From assembly GCA_013387205.1 (NCBI GenBank), contig WARV01000017.1:1-34082 (forward strand): a stretch of 34,082 nucleotides of DNA, written 5' to 3'. Below the pieces are notes generated by a model. The model did not search any database and was not told the origin of the DNA. It worked only from the letters and a program-made list of their open reading frames with translations. Each line of letters begins with the position of its first letter. Within the stretch, counting starts at the first letter, position 1. A program made the position numbers and the translations under genes. The stretch is from Patescibacteria group bacterium (GTDB taxonomy: Bacteria > Patescibacteriota > Doudnabacteria > UBA920). This document shows, piece after piece, positions 9,392 to 18,359 of the stretch.

Positions 9392-9982
9392 ATGGAAATA
9401 AATCCCGTCTATACTTTTGAACCGGCTAAAATAAGCCAAAACCAGGATGCCTTGCAGGCTTTGATCGCCAAAGCCAAAGAAGGCAGCCAGCCTGCTTTCG
9501 CTGAAATTTATAATTTGTATTTTAAGAAAATTTACAAATTTATTTATTTCCGGGTCGGGCACAAAGAAGCGGCAGAGGATTTAGCCGAAGATGTTTTTGT
9601 TAAAGCGTTTGAAAAGATAAAAACTATCAACAATAACAATTCTTTTGACGCCTGGCTTTACCAGATAGCCAGGAACAAGATTATAGATTACTACCGGGAA
9701 AAGAAATCGACCATTGCATTGGAAGAAGTAGAAAACACTCTTGAATACGAAACCAACGTTATCGATGCGGTTGATTTGAAAGACCGGCAAAAAGCCCTCC
9801 TTAAAATGATGAAGGAGCTGGGAACCGAACAGCAGGCAGTGCTCAAGCTAAAATTCCTGGAAGATTTCAGCAACAAGGAAATAGCGGAACTCCTAAATAA
9901 AAACGAAGGAGCGATAAGGGTTATACAGCACAGGGCAATTACCAAGCTCCAGGAACTAATTAACAAGCCAGACTTAAAATAA
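9392..9982 (+). CDS. RNA polymerase sigma factor, ECF/sigma-70 family
   Basis: FAEIYNLYFKKIYKFIYFRVGHKEAAEDLAEDVFVKAFEKI (region 2), FDAWLYQIARNKIIDYYR, and a C-terminal region 4 HTH. Confidence 0.9.
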   Translation: MEINPVYTFEPAKISQNQDALQALIAKAKEGSQPAFAEIYNLYFKKIYKFIYFRVGHKEAAEDLAEDVFVKAFEKIKTINNNNSFDAWLYQIARNKIIDYYREKKSTIALEEVENTLEYETNVIDAVDLKDRQKALLKMMKELGTEQQAVLKLKFLEDFSNKEIAELLNKNEGAIRVIQHRAITKLQELINKPDLK

Positions 9983-9985
9983 TTT

Positions 9986-11179
9986 ATGGAAGAAATCTTA
10001 AACATTGCCTTGAATATGATGAAAAACGGATCTTCATTGGAAGAAGCTCTTTTGAACTGGCCGGACAAGGCAAATGAATTAAGACCCCTGCTTCAAACCG
10101 CGGCTTTGCTCATGAGCCTTCCGAAAAATTCCGTTCCCGAACCGGTAATGCAAAGGAAATACATTTTGTCGCCTGCCAAACATACCTGGCTGAAGCTTTT
10201 CCCTGTTTCCAAATTGGCCGGGCTCAGCATGAGCCTTATCCTGCTTGCTTCCTTAGTTGCCGGGACAAGCTATGCGGCATACAGCAGCGTACCCGGAGAA
10301 GCTTTGTTTACTTTAAAAAAATCATCTGAGCAAATCCAGTTAAAGCTGGCGACAACCCCGGAAAAAAAGGCCAGCATACAGATTGAAATTACCAAAAAAC
10401 GCCTAACGGACGCGCAAAAAGTTTTAAATAACCCTGAGGCCAAACCGGAACTGGAAATCGCCGCCATCAACGAACTAGTTAACCAAACCCGCAACACCAT
10501 TGAAGAAGTAAGCGCTGTCACCAAAAACAGCCCCTCCCCTGACCAAAACCAGACGGCAGTAGCCTCTTTGGAAGACATAAACAAGCAGCAACAAAACATG
10601 CTGCAGGAAATAAAGCCGGAAAACAACCTGCCCGATAACGCCAAACTTGCCATGCAGGCAGTTAAAGAAAATACCTCCAAAGTTTCGGAGATTAAAAAAT
10701 ATATCGAAGCGGCCAGCAACGAACAGACACTGGTTAAATTAAGCTCAGACCCAAATACCGTTGTTTTGACCGGTAACATCAACTCCGTAGAAAAGAAATC
10801 TTTTTCCGTGGAAAACACCATATTTTACATTAACGACAACACGGAAATTAAAAACAGCAATCTAGACAAAAAAGACGAATCGATTCTTAACATTAAAGCA
10901 AAAGTCAGCGTAATTGCCGTAAGGAATAACGATAAATTAATAGCTAAGCAGATTACTTTAATAAGTGGCCCTGCGGAAGAAGAAGGTGTTGTTAAAGGCA
11001 CAAACACCGAAACCGCGTCCAGCACTGCCCCTACCGCAACCGCAAAAAAAACCGAAAGCGCTTCGACGGATAAAAGCAATGAAGGTTTCCAAAATCCTGA
11101 ATCAGTACCGACGACCAGCCCTTATACCGTAACCGGATCCTTTATTATCGAAGATCCCACACCGCAAACAGCCCAATAA
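9986..11179 (+). CDS. DUF5667-like membrane protein, candidate sigma-factor partner
   Basis: 4 bp downstream of the sigma gene; single TM; SVPGEALFTLKKSSEQIQLKLATTPEKKASIQIEITKKRLTDAQKVL resembles DUF5667; C-terminal DUF5666-like OB segment is possible. Confidence 0.7.
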   Translation: MEEILNIALNMMKNGSSLEEALLNWPDKANELRPLLQTAALLMSLPKNSVPEPVMQRKYILSPAKHTWLKLFPVSKLAGLSMSLILLASLVAGTSYAAYSSVPGEALFTLKKSSEQIQLKLATTPEKKASIQIEITKKRLTDAQKVLNNPEAKPELEIAAINELVNQTRNTIEEVSAVTKNSPSPDQNQTAVASLEDINKQQQNMLQEIKPENNLPDNAKLAMQAVKENTSKVSEIKKYIEAASNEQTLVKLSSDPNTVVLTGNINSVEKKSFSVENTIFYINDNTEIKNSNLDKKDESILNIKAKVSVIAVRNNDKLIAKQITLISGPAEEEGVVKGTNTETASSTAPTATAKKTESASTDKSNEGFQNPESVPTTSPYTVTGSFIIEDPTPQTAQ

Positions 11180-11203
11180 ATTCATACTGTATTTTGATCG
11201 GGT

Positions 11204-11316
11204 GAAGGAAATCTTCCTTCTCCTAAATCAGGATGACAGTTCGTTACTCCCGCATTTGCGGGACGTAATCCTGAAACAGAATAGAAAACGGCTCTATCTA
11301 GAGGGAGCCGTTTTTG
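11204..11316 (+). terminator. Three consecutive hairpins ending in a terminator
   Basis: GAAGGAAatcTTCCTTC; CAGGAT...TTACtCCCGCatttGCGGGacGTAATCCTG; AACGGCTCtatctagagGGAGCCGTTTTT. Confidence 0.7.
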
Positions 11317-11342
11317 TTATATTTTACAGGAAATGGTATAAT
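11314..11342 (+). promoter_or_regulatory. Sigma70-type promoter upstream of tRNA-Ser
   Basis: TTGTTA - 17 bp - TATAAT with extended -10 TGG. Confidence 0.6.
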
Positions 11343-11427
11343 ATATGGGTTAAAAGCAGCTTTTCTGGAAACCCAATCATCCGATTGGGTCCGGTCGGAT
11401 GACTGGGAAAATCGAATATAAATATAT

Positions 11428-11519
<92 letters not shown>

Positions 11520-11609
11520 CGGTCCGCTGAAGCGGACCTACGGCGTGACAAAGTCCGCCAGAAGGTCTGCGAAAGCGACCAAAAAAATAACCATGCTACG
11601 GCATAATAT

Positions 11610-11849
11610 ATGTATTATATTTATAGCCTTAAATGCAAAGATGGGTACTATCTTGGATGCACTGATGATTTGAAAGATAGGATAAGTAGGCATCAAAAGG
11701 GTCATGTTCCAGCAACAGCATACCGACTTCCTGTTAAACTTGAATTTTATTTTGCAATTGACGATAAATATAAAGCGTTTGATTTTGAAAAGTATTTAAA
11801 ATCAGGTTCGGGCAGGGCTTTTATAAAGAAGCATTTATCAACAACATGA
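11610..11849 (+). CDS. GIY-YIG nuclease domain protein (UvrC/Slx1 type), 79 aa
   Basis: MYYIYSLKCKDGYYLGCTDDLKDRISRHQKG...KAFDFEKYLKSGSGRAFIKKH; classic short GIY-YIG layout with variant YIY/YLG. Confidence 0.85.
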   Translation: MYYIYSLKCKDGYYLGCTDDLKDRISRHQKGHVPATAYRLPVKLEFYFAIDDKYKAFDFEKYLKSGSGRAFIKKHLSTT

Positions 11850-12181
11850 ACTCCCTATTATCTATCCCCTATATAGTCTGGCTGATTATTTCCGCAATCT
11901 TTTTTGCCGTCGGGGAATTCGTTTCAAAAAAATTCGCAATTGACAGGAAGCTGATTTATATAGCATATATTTTAATCGCTTACACTTTGGGCATCTTAGC
12001 CTGGCTGCCGGCCATTGTGCAAAAAAACCAATTATCCATTGTTGGCACCATCTGGTCAGTCTTGAGCCTTTTGGCCACAATATTAATAGGCATCCTTATT
12101 TTCAATGAAAAATTAAGCGTGTTGGGGATTTTTGGAATTATAACAGCGTTTATTTCCATAATTCTCTTATCTATAGGCTAA
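11846..12181 (+). CDS. EamA/SMR-like 4-TM transporter-type protein
   Basis: Four hydrophobic helices, LSLLATILIGILIFNEKLSVLGIFGIITAFISIILL; start overlaps the GIY-YIG stop (ATGA). Confidence 0.6.
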   Translation: MNSLLSIPYIVWLIISAIFFAVGEFVSKKFAIDRKLIYIAYILIAYTLGILAWLPAIVQKNQLSIVGTIWSVLSLLATILIGILIFNEKLSVLGIFGIITAFISIILLSIG

Positions 12182-12183
12182 AT

Positions 12184-12654
12184 ATGCAAAACCAAAATCA
12201 AAACGTCGTCTGGCAGGCTTTGGAATACAAGCATTACGAAAAAAACCCGGGCTGGTATATCGCTTTAATTTCGATATCCATCCTAGTCACCGGATTTTTC
12301 ATAATCCAAAAAGATATTTTTGCTGCCATTACAATGGTGATACTGACATTTTTTATAATTGTTTTTTCCCGTCACACCCCAAAAGTCGTAACCATTGAAC
12401 TGAACCATAAAGGGATAAAATTCGACAATATTTTTTATCCGTATAAACAAATAAAGTATTTTTGGATAGTCAATAACCAAAATCATAAAACCGTCAATTT
12501 CCACACCAACACTTATATTAACAATACGGTTATTTTGGAACTTGAACAGCAAGACCCGGATGTTGTCCGCGACCATCTTCTTATGTACCTGCCCGAACAC
12601 GAACAGACGCACGAAACCATGGCGCAAAAAATAATGCATAAGCTGAAATTTTAA
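12184..12654 (+). CDS. Hypothetical membrane protein (two N-terminal TM helices)
   Basis: WYIALISISILVTGFFIIQKDIFAAITMVILTFFIIVF, then a soluble beta-rich domain; tight operon spacing. Confidence 0.6.
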   Translation: MQNQNQNVVWQALEYKHYEKNPGWYIALISISILVTGFFIIQKDIFAAITMVILTFFIIVFSRHTPKVVTIELNHKGIKFDNIFYPYKQIKYFWIVNNQNHKTVNFHTNTYINNTVILELEQQDPDVVRDHLLMYLPEHEQTHETMAQKIMHKLKF

Positions 12655-12655
12655 T

Positions 12656-13144
12656 ATGAGCCAAAGAGTATTCTCACAAGCTTTCGTAGTTGTCGGGGCA
12701 ATTATTGAAAAGGATGGGAAAATCCTTCTCGTAAAAGAAAACATGAAAGGGCCAGACAATTTTAAATGGAACCAGCCGGCAGGCTGGGTTGACGTCGGCG
12801 AAAACCCCATCAATGCCGTTATTAGAGAGGTTAAAGAAGAGACTGGTTTGGATTTTACTCCTACCGCGCTCTTGGGTATTTACTCTTTAGTAAGAAACGA
12901 TATTACTTCCGAGCGAGGCACGCCACATGCGCTAAAATTAATTTTTAAAGGAACGGTTGGCGGAAAACCGAAAGAACCTAATGAAGAAATCGCCGAACTG
13001 CAATGGTTTAGCTTGGAAGAAATTGATTCCATGGACAACAAGACTTTAAGGGATTTGGATATCAAACAGGAAGCAAAGAATTATTTTGCAGGTAAAGCTT
13101 ATCCGCTCGAAGTCATTAGACATACAATGGCCAAAAACAAGTAA
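12656..13144 (+). CDS. Nudix hydrolase
   Basis: Nudix box GWVDVGENPINAVIREVKEETGL. Confidence 0.9.
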   Translation: MSQRVFSQAFVVVGAIIEKDGKILLVKENMKGPDNFKWNQPAGWVDVGENPINAVIREVKEETGLDFTPTALLGIYSLVRNDITSERGTPHALKLIFKGTVGGKPKEPNEEIAELQWFSLEEIDSMDNKTLRDLDIKQEAKNYFAGKAYPLEVIRHTMAKNK

Positions 13145-13181
13145 GGTCCTGTAGGCCCAAGCTCACCCCGTCACTCATCGT

Positions 13182-13256
13182 GTCCTTATAGCTCAATGGA
13201 TAGAGCGCGGCCCTCCGAAGGCTGAAATGCAGGTTCGACTCCTGCTAAGGGCACCA
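13182..13256 (+). tRNA. tRNA-Arg(CCG), CCA encoded
   Basis: GTCCTTA/TAAGGGC acceptor, anticodon loop CTCCGAA, GGTTCGACTCC T-arm, ACCA end. Confidence 0.95.
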
Positions 13257-13329
13257 TAAGTGACTGGGTGAAACTTCTGCCAAAATCACCAATGAAATAT
13301 GCGGAAAGGAAAACTGAAATAATACCATT

Positions 13330-15369
13330 ATGCTGGATATAAACTCATCAACATCAGAAATTCCCAAAATCACCAAGCCGCAGATTGCGGCTTTAAAAAA
13401 ACTTGGAGTTTTTAGCGTCCAGGACCTGCTTTTTTATTTCCCTTTCCGGTATCTTGATTTTTCAAAATTCAGCACAATTTCCTCCTTAAAGCCCGGGGGA
13501 AATGTCACGATAAAAGGAGTAATAAAAAACATTGAAAGCCGCTTTTCTTTTCGCAGCAGAATGTCCATGGCCGAAGCGGTAATTTCAGACGAAACCGGAT
13601 CAATTAAAGTTATCTGGTTCAACCAGGGCTATTTGGCAAAGACACTAAAAAAAGGTGAGGAAATTTTCTTAGCCGGATCTCCGGAATATTACAAAAATTC
13701 CTTGCAACTGACTAATCCGATTTACGAAAAAGCTTCGGATTTCCCTATCCACACTTCCAGGCTGGTTCCAGTATACCACCTGACTTCCCAGCTTTACCCG
13801 AAAACTTTAAGAAATTTAATAGCGTTCGTCCTGCCATTGACAAAGAGCATAACTGATATTTTGCCAAAGAATATCCTGTCTAACCAAGGCTTGTTGGATA
13901 TTGTTCAAACGGTTAATTATTCCCATTTCCCCGAAAATCTGCAGCAGGTTGAGGAGGCAAAAAAGCGCCTGGCTTTTGAAGAAATCTTTTTAAACCAGCT
14001 CCTGGCGCAAAAATACAAATTGGAATTGCAGAAAAAGAAAAGTTTTAAAATTAAATTTGACCAAAATTTAATTAAGAATTTTGTTTCTTCCCTGCCATTT
14101 GAACTAACCGCCGGGCAAAAACGGGCTGCTTGGGACATTCTGCAGGACATGGAAAAAACCTTGCCGATGAACCGCCTGCTTGAGGGTGATGTAGGAAGCG
14201 GCAAAACTTTGGTGGCATTCATTGCCGCTTTGCAGGCCATAGATTTAAAATACCAGGTTGCACTTTTGGCTCCTACTGAAATTTTAGCTGCACAGCACTT
14301 TCAAACCGCGAAAAAATATTTGGACAAATATAAAATCGGGCTGCTCACAAATCATTATTCGAAACTCAACAACAATGACGAACCAAAAGCCAAGCTAACT
14401 TCTTTAATTAAGGAAGGTATGCCGGGATTGTTTATTGGCACCCATGCCCTGCTGCAAAAAAACGTAAAATTTAAAAAGCTTGCCTTGGCGATAATCGACG
14501 AACAGCACCGTTTCGGAGTTGAGCAGCGAGCCAATCTCTTAGCAAGCAGTAAAAAAATCCCCCATCTTTTATCGCTGTCTGCAACCCCCATGCCAAGGAC
14601 TTTACAGCTTGCCTATTACGGTGAGCTGGACATTTCCCAAATCAAATCAAAACCGGCGGGAAGGAAACTGATTATTACGCGTATGGCTAAAAAAGACGCG
14701 CGCCAAAAAGCGTATGATTTTATCAGGCAGCAAATCAAACAAGGCCGCCAAGCTTTTGTCATTACACCGCTTATTGAAGAAAGCGATGTTTTGGGGGTAA
14801 AAGCCGCCAAAAGCGAGGTAGAAAGCCTTAAAAACATCTTCCCTGAGTTCAAAACTGGCCTAATGCATGGCAAGCTTAAAGGAACTGAGAAAGAACAGGT
14901 TATGGCTGATTTCCTGGCCAATAAACTGAACATATTGGTTTCCACTTCTGTCGTGGAAGTCGGGGTCGACGTTCCAAACGCCACGGTTATGGTTATTGAG
15001 GGAGCCGAAAGGTTTGGCTTAGCCCAGCTCCACCAATTCAGGGGCCGCGTCGGCAGGTCGGAAAAGCAAAGCTATTGCATTTTATTTTCAGAAAACGAAA
15101 ATCAGGAATCTTTAAACCGCCTGGAAGATTTTTCCAAAACCAATGACGGCTTTGCCTTGGCAGAACTGGATTTAAAGCTCCGCGGCTTCGGGGAGATGTA
15201 CGGCTCCCAGCAGTCAGGATGGAACTTTAAATATTTTAACCCATCTTACACCTCGCTTATTCCCGCTGCCCGCCAGGAAGCTTTAGATATCTTAATGAAT
15301 GATTTAGAACTTGACCAATACCCGCTACTAAAGGAAAAAACCAAAGGAAAAGTTATCCACTTTGAATAA
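13330..15369 (+). CDS. recG: ATP-dependent DNA helicase RecG
   Basis: LLEGDVGSGKTLVAF, IIDEQHRFGVEQR, LSATPMPRTLQLAYYGELDIS, VVEVGVDVPNATVMVIEGAERFGLAQLHQFRGRVGR. Confidence 0.95.
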   Translation: MLDINSSTSEIPKITKPQIAALKKLGVFSVQDLLFYFPFRYLDFSKFSTISSLKPGGNVTIKGVIKNIESRFSFRSRMSMAEAVISDETGSIKVIWFNQGYLAKTLKKGEEIFLAGSPEYYKNSLQLTNPIYEKASDFPIHTSRLVPVYHLTSQLYPKTLRNLIAFVLPLTKSITDILPKNILSNQGLLDIVQTVNYSHFPENLQQVEEAKKRLAFEEIFLNQLLAQKYKLELQKKKSFKIKFDQNLIKNFVSSLPFELTAGQKRAAWDILQDMEKTLPMNRLLEGDVGSGKTLVAFIAALQAIDLKYQVALLAPTEILAAQHFQTAKKYLDKYKIGLLTNHYSKLNNNDEPKAKLTSLIKEGMPGLFIGTHALLQKNVKFKKLALAIIDEQHRFGVEQRANLLASSKKIPHLLSLSATPMPRTLQLAYYGELDISQIKSKPAGRKLIITRMAKKDARQKAYDFIRQQIKQGRQAFVITPLIEESDVLGVKAAKSEVESLKNIFPEFKTGLMHGKLKGTEKEQVMADFLANKLNILVSTSVVEVGVDVPNATVMVIEGAERFGLAQLHQFRGRVGRSEKQSYCILFSENENQESLNRLEDFSKTNDGFALAELDLKLRGFGEMYGSQQSGWNFKYFNPSYTSLIPAARQEALDILMNDLELDQYPLLKEKTKGKVIHFE

Positions 15370-15435
15370 CTTGATTATTTAACTGGTATCATGTAAATTA
15401 TGGTAAATAACAGGGGGAGTTTTTCAAGTAGGTAA

Positions 15436-15918
15436 GTGGATAAAATGCTTACAAACCAACAACGCTACGAAGCTGGCAGAACACCAGAAAACCACAGCAC
15501 GCTTCCTGCCCCGTTGCGGGCAGGAAAAGAGTTACCGCCGCTGCCAAAGCCGGCAAAAAAGATGATGCGACAGGACCTGCTTGCACTCTCGGGTTCTGGA
15601 AACATGTACCTCCACGGGCTTTGGGAGCGCTTACACTCAATATGCGGCGATCCGTCCAGGATCGAACAAGTCAAAAACGCGATCAAAAACGGCACCTACG
15701 GCGCCTGCCCGGAATGTTTAGAAGAGGTGCATGACCAGCAAAAACGCCACCAGGCCTTAGTCGACAAATGGAATGTTCAAGGCCTCACGTATACCGGCCC
15801 GACGCCGCCAACTGCCGAAAAAGCGTTTTTGTCTTTATGCGAGTTATTTGCCGACCCGGCCAAAAACCGGTGTGACAGGCACAACGCTCTCAAAAACAAA
15901 ACAAGCACACCGGCGTAA
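15436..15918 (+). CDS. DksA/TraR-like divergent zinc-finger protein
   Basis: IEQVKNAIKNGTYGACPECLEEV resembles the DksA helix plus CxxC; second half degenerate (NRCDRHNAL). GTG start at 15436; ATG alternative at 15445. Confidence 0.6.
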   Translation: MDKMLTNQQRYEAGRTPENHSTLPAPLRAGKELPPLPKPAKKMMRQDLLALSGSGNMYLHGLWERLHSICGDPSRIEQVKNAIKNGTYGACPECLEEVHDQQKRHQALVDKWNVQGLTYTGPTPPTAEKAFLSLCELFADPAKNRCDRHNALKNKTSTPA

Positions 15919-15936
15919 TACAGCTTTACCCGCTTG

Positions 15937-16053
15937 CCTTAGGAATTTTTAGATTGGCTTCTGCTATTTGGGCTTCTTCTGCCAAAAGCAGTTTGAACGC
16001 AAAGCTTTATCTGCGCGTTAAAAACGTCTAGGTTAATCTAAAAACTTTTAAGG
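15937..16053 (+). ncRNA. Candidate multi-branched structured RNA
   Basis: Outer stem CCTTAGGAATTTTTAGATT/AATCTAAAAACTTTTAAGG (18/19 pairs including two G-U), extended inward by further G-U/C-G pairs; encloses CTGCTaTTTGG...CCAAAAGCAG and AACGC...GCGTT hairpins. Confidence 0.5.
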
Positions 16054-16090
16054 TTCGCTCAGGCTTTAGAAGAAAGCTCAGGCGTTTGCA

Positions 16091-16150
16091 AAGAGTAGTG
16101 CGACAAAGCCAGGAAAGACGATCCCTGGCCGAGTTTTACTACTCTTTTTT
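16091..16150 (+). terminator. Terminator with nested hairpin
   Basis: AAGAGTAGT...GCCAGG...CCTGGC...ACTACTCTT then TTTT. Confidence 0.75.
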
Positions 16151-16187
16151 GTTGAAATTTTCACATATTTCGGCTTAAATTTACAGC

Positions 16188-16216
16188 TTGACAACAAAGC
16201 TGTTTTTTGTTATAAT
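16188..16216 (+). promoter_or_regulatory. Near-consensus sigma70 promoter
   Basis: TTGACA - 17 bp - TATAAT. Confidence 0.85.
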
Positions 16217-16226
16217 ATGGCTAATT

Positions 16227-16269
16227 CAAAAGAGGATCTATCGCAAAGTTACGCGATGATTCTCTTTTG
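16227..16269 (+). promoter_or_regulatory. 5'-UTR stem-loop at the start of the DksA-like transcript
   Basis: CAAAAGAG...TCGCaaagttaCGCGA...CTCTTTTG, a few nt after the predicted TSS. Confidence 0.6.
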
Positions 16270-16296
16270 TGTATTCCAAAATAAGGAAAGACAAAG

Positions 16297-16707
16297 ATGA
16301 CAAAAGCAGATTGTCTGAAGTACGAGAATTTAATCAAAGCCAAGCTGATCGAACTTGGAATATCGTTACAAAACAAGGACGACATCCAAATCGAAAGAGC
16401 AGCTGACCCGGTCGATCTATATCAGTACCAGGACGCGATATTAAACGCGGCCAATTGCAAAACCCGTGAGACAACGATGCTCCGCCAAATCGAAGAAGCT
16501 ATTCGGCGGATGCAGGAAGGCACTTACGGAACATGCTCGGGATGCAACAAGCCCATCAGCCCCAAACGGCTGAACGCAATCCCCTGGGCAGAACTGTGCA
16601 CTAAGTGCCAGGCAACTCAAGAGACAGAAAACAGCGACAGTATCCCGGTAGGCCGGGATCTTTCCGCCCTAAACGGCGGCAGATACAATACCTCTTCCCT
16701 CACGTAA
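16297..16707 (+). CDS. DksA/TraR family zinc-finger protein
   Basis: LRQIEEAIRRMQEGTYGTCSGCNKPISPKRLNAIPWAELCTKCQ: full C4 DksA zinc finger. Confidence 0.92.
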   Translation: MTKADCLKYENLIKAKLIELGISLQNKDDIQIERAADPVDLYQYQDAILNAANCKTRETTMLRQIEEAIRRMQEGTYGTCSGCNKPISPKRLNAIPWAELCTKCQATQETENSDSIPVGRDLSALNGGRYNTSSLT

Positions 16708-16723
16708 CTAACAAGAAGCCCGC

Positions 16724-16795
16724 ATTGCAGACTCTTCCGGATATTCCAGATGTCCGGCATGACGATAATTTCGTCTTTTGAGTGGAGCCTGCAAT
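16724..16795 (+). ncRNA. Candidate three-way-junction RNA element in the 3' region of the DksA-like gene
   Basis: ATTGCAG+ACTC pairs with GAGT+CTGCAAT, enclosing CCGGA...TCCGG and GACGAtaattTCGTC. Confidence 0.5.
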
Positions 16796-16848
16796 ATCGG
16801 TTTTAAGTGCAGCTTGTGTCAAGGCGGCTACTGGGGCCGCTGAGATGC

Positions 16849-16897
16849 AAAAGCCGGGCAGTATGGAGACTCAACCCATACTTGCCCGGCTTTTTCA
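16849..16897 (+). terminator. Strong Rho-independent terminator
   Basis: AAAAGCCGGGCA-GTATGG...CCCATAC-TTGCCCGGCTTTTT. Confidence 0.9.
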
Positions 16898-16906
16898 ATT
16901 TATTAT

Positions 16907-18235
16907 TTATATTTGCATTATCGCTTCCTGCAAAGTTTTAACCCCGACAATTTCAATTCCTGAAAACTTGGCGGATAGTTTCGTTTTCGGACAGATTATC
17001 CTTTTAAACCCGAGCTTTTGGGCTTCCTTTATGCGCTTTTCCAAATTCGGAACAAAACGAACCTCGCCCGAAAGCCCCAATTCGCCCAAAGCCACTGTTT
17101 TATCTATTACAATGTCTTTTACGCTCGAAACGATAGCCAAGGCTACTGCCAAATCTGCGCTTGGTTCGGTAACTTTAATGCCGCCGACCACATTTATATA
17201 AATATCCTGGTTTCCCAAAGACACGCCGGCGCGCTTGGCCAGAATTGCAGTTAATAGCTGCAAGCGGTTGTTGTCATATCCGGCAGTCGTCCTTTTGGGA
17301 TACCCGAAGTTGGTCACAGAAGTTAAAGCCTGTATTTCCAAAAGCAAAGCCCTGCTTCCTTCCACAATGGAAGTAATAACGTTTCCGGTGGCTTTTATTT
17401 CCCCGTCTCCCAAAAACAATTGTGACGGGTTTTTTACTTCCACCAATCCTTCCCGGACCATTTCAAACACCCCGACTTCATTAGTTGTTCCGAAACGGTT
17501 TTTCACGCAGCGCAAAATCCTGAAACTGGCAAATCTTTCTCCTTCCAAATACAAAACCGTATCCACCATGTGCTCCAAAGTTTTCGGCCCGGCTAAATAC
17601 CCTTCTTTGGTCACATGGCCGATGATTATAAAAGAAATATGCAGCTGTTTGGCCAAACGCATTATTTTTTGCACCGCATTAGTCACTTGCGCCACGCCTC
17701 CAGCCACACCGCTGGCTTCCTCGCTATACATGGTCTGGATGGAATCTATAATTACCAGTTTCGGCAATTGCGCTTCTATGGTCGCCAAAACGGCATCAAG
17801 CGCCGTTTCCGAAAGCACTTGCAGCTCGCTGCCTTTTTCCAGGCGGTTAGCCCGCAGTTTTATCTGATGCACCGATTCTTCGCCGGATACGTACAAAATA
17901 CCATCTCCCAATTTCATGGAGAGCTGCAAGGCCAAAGTCGATTTCCCTATGCCCGGGTCGCCGCCTAGCAAAATTAAGCTGCCAGGAACCATTCCGCCGC
18001 CTACCACTTCGTCGAATTCGGAAATTCCGGAAATTATCCTTTCCCTTTGCGCTGTCTCAACGCTTTGCAAAAGCACTGGAGCTGACGCTGTTGCCACTGC
18101 ACTGCCGCGGCTGGAAACCACGGTTTTCTGCTCCTCTAAAGTATTCCACTGCCCGCAATTCGTGCATTTCCCCTGCCAACGCGGCGTTTTAAAACCGCAA
18201 TTGGAGCAGACAAAAATTGTTTGTGATTTAGACAT
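16907..18235 (-). CDS. radA: DNA repair protein RadA
   Basis: CSNCGFKTPRWQGKCTNCGQWNTL zinc finger, GGDPGIGKSTL Walker A, KNRFGTTNEVGVFEM. Confidence 0.96.
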   Translation of the reverse strand: MSKSQTIFVCSNCGFKTPRWQGKCTNCGQWNTLEEQKTVVSSRGSAVATASAPVLLQSVETAQRERIISGISEFDEVVGGGMVPGSLILLGGDPGIGKSTLALQLSMKLGDGILYVSGEESVHQIKLRANRLEKGSELQVLSETALDAVLATIEAQLPKLVIIDSIQTMYSEEASGVAGGVAQVTNAVQKIMRLAKQLHISFIIIGHVTKEGYLAGPKTLEHMVDTVLYLEGERFASFRILRCVKNRFGTTNEVGVFEMVREGLVEVKNPSQLFLGDGEIKATGNVITSIVEGSRALLLEIQALTSVTNFGYPKRTTAGYDNNRLQLLTAILAKRAGVSLGNQDIYINVVGGIKVTEPSADLAVALAIVSSVKDIVIDKTVALGELGLSGEVRFVPNLEKRIKEAQKLGFKRIICPKTKLSAKFSGIEIVGVKTLQEAIMQI

Positions 18236-18239
18236 AAAG

Positions 18240-18357
18240 TAAATGACAAAAATTAAAAAATTGACAAAGTTGACATAAATGAACTACTTTGAAAAGTCCT
18301 CTTAGGGAAAAATTAATTATGTTCAATTTTGTCAATTATGTCAATTTTGCTCAATAA
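18240..18357. repeat. Intergenic long hairpin, TTGACAWARTTGACATAA word type
   Basis: ATTGACAAAGTTGACATAAATGAAC versus the reverse complement of TTAATTATGTTCAATTTTGTCAATTATGTCAATTTT. Confidence 0.75.
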
Positions 18358-18359
18358 AA

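Noticed and set aside
15937-16150. tmRNA, RNase P RNA, 4.5S or 6S RNA identity for the structured region
   Set aside because: None of the conserved core sequences of tmRNA, RNase P or SRP RNA could be found. 6S cannot be excluded, but the two-hairpin branched fold does not match its long rod.
17235-18242. Plus-strand ORFs of 108-210 aa over radA
   Set aside because: Antisense shadow ORFs of radA.
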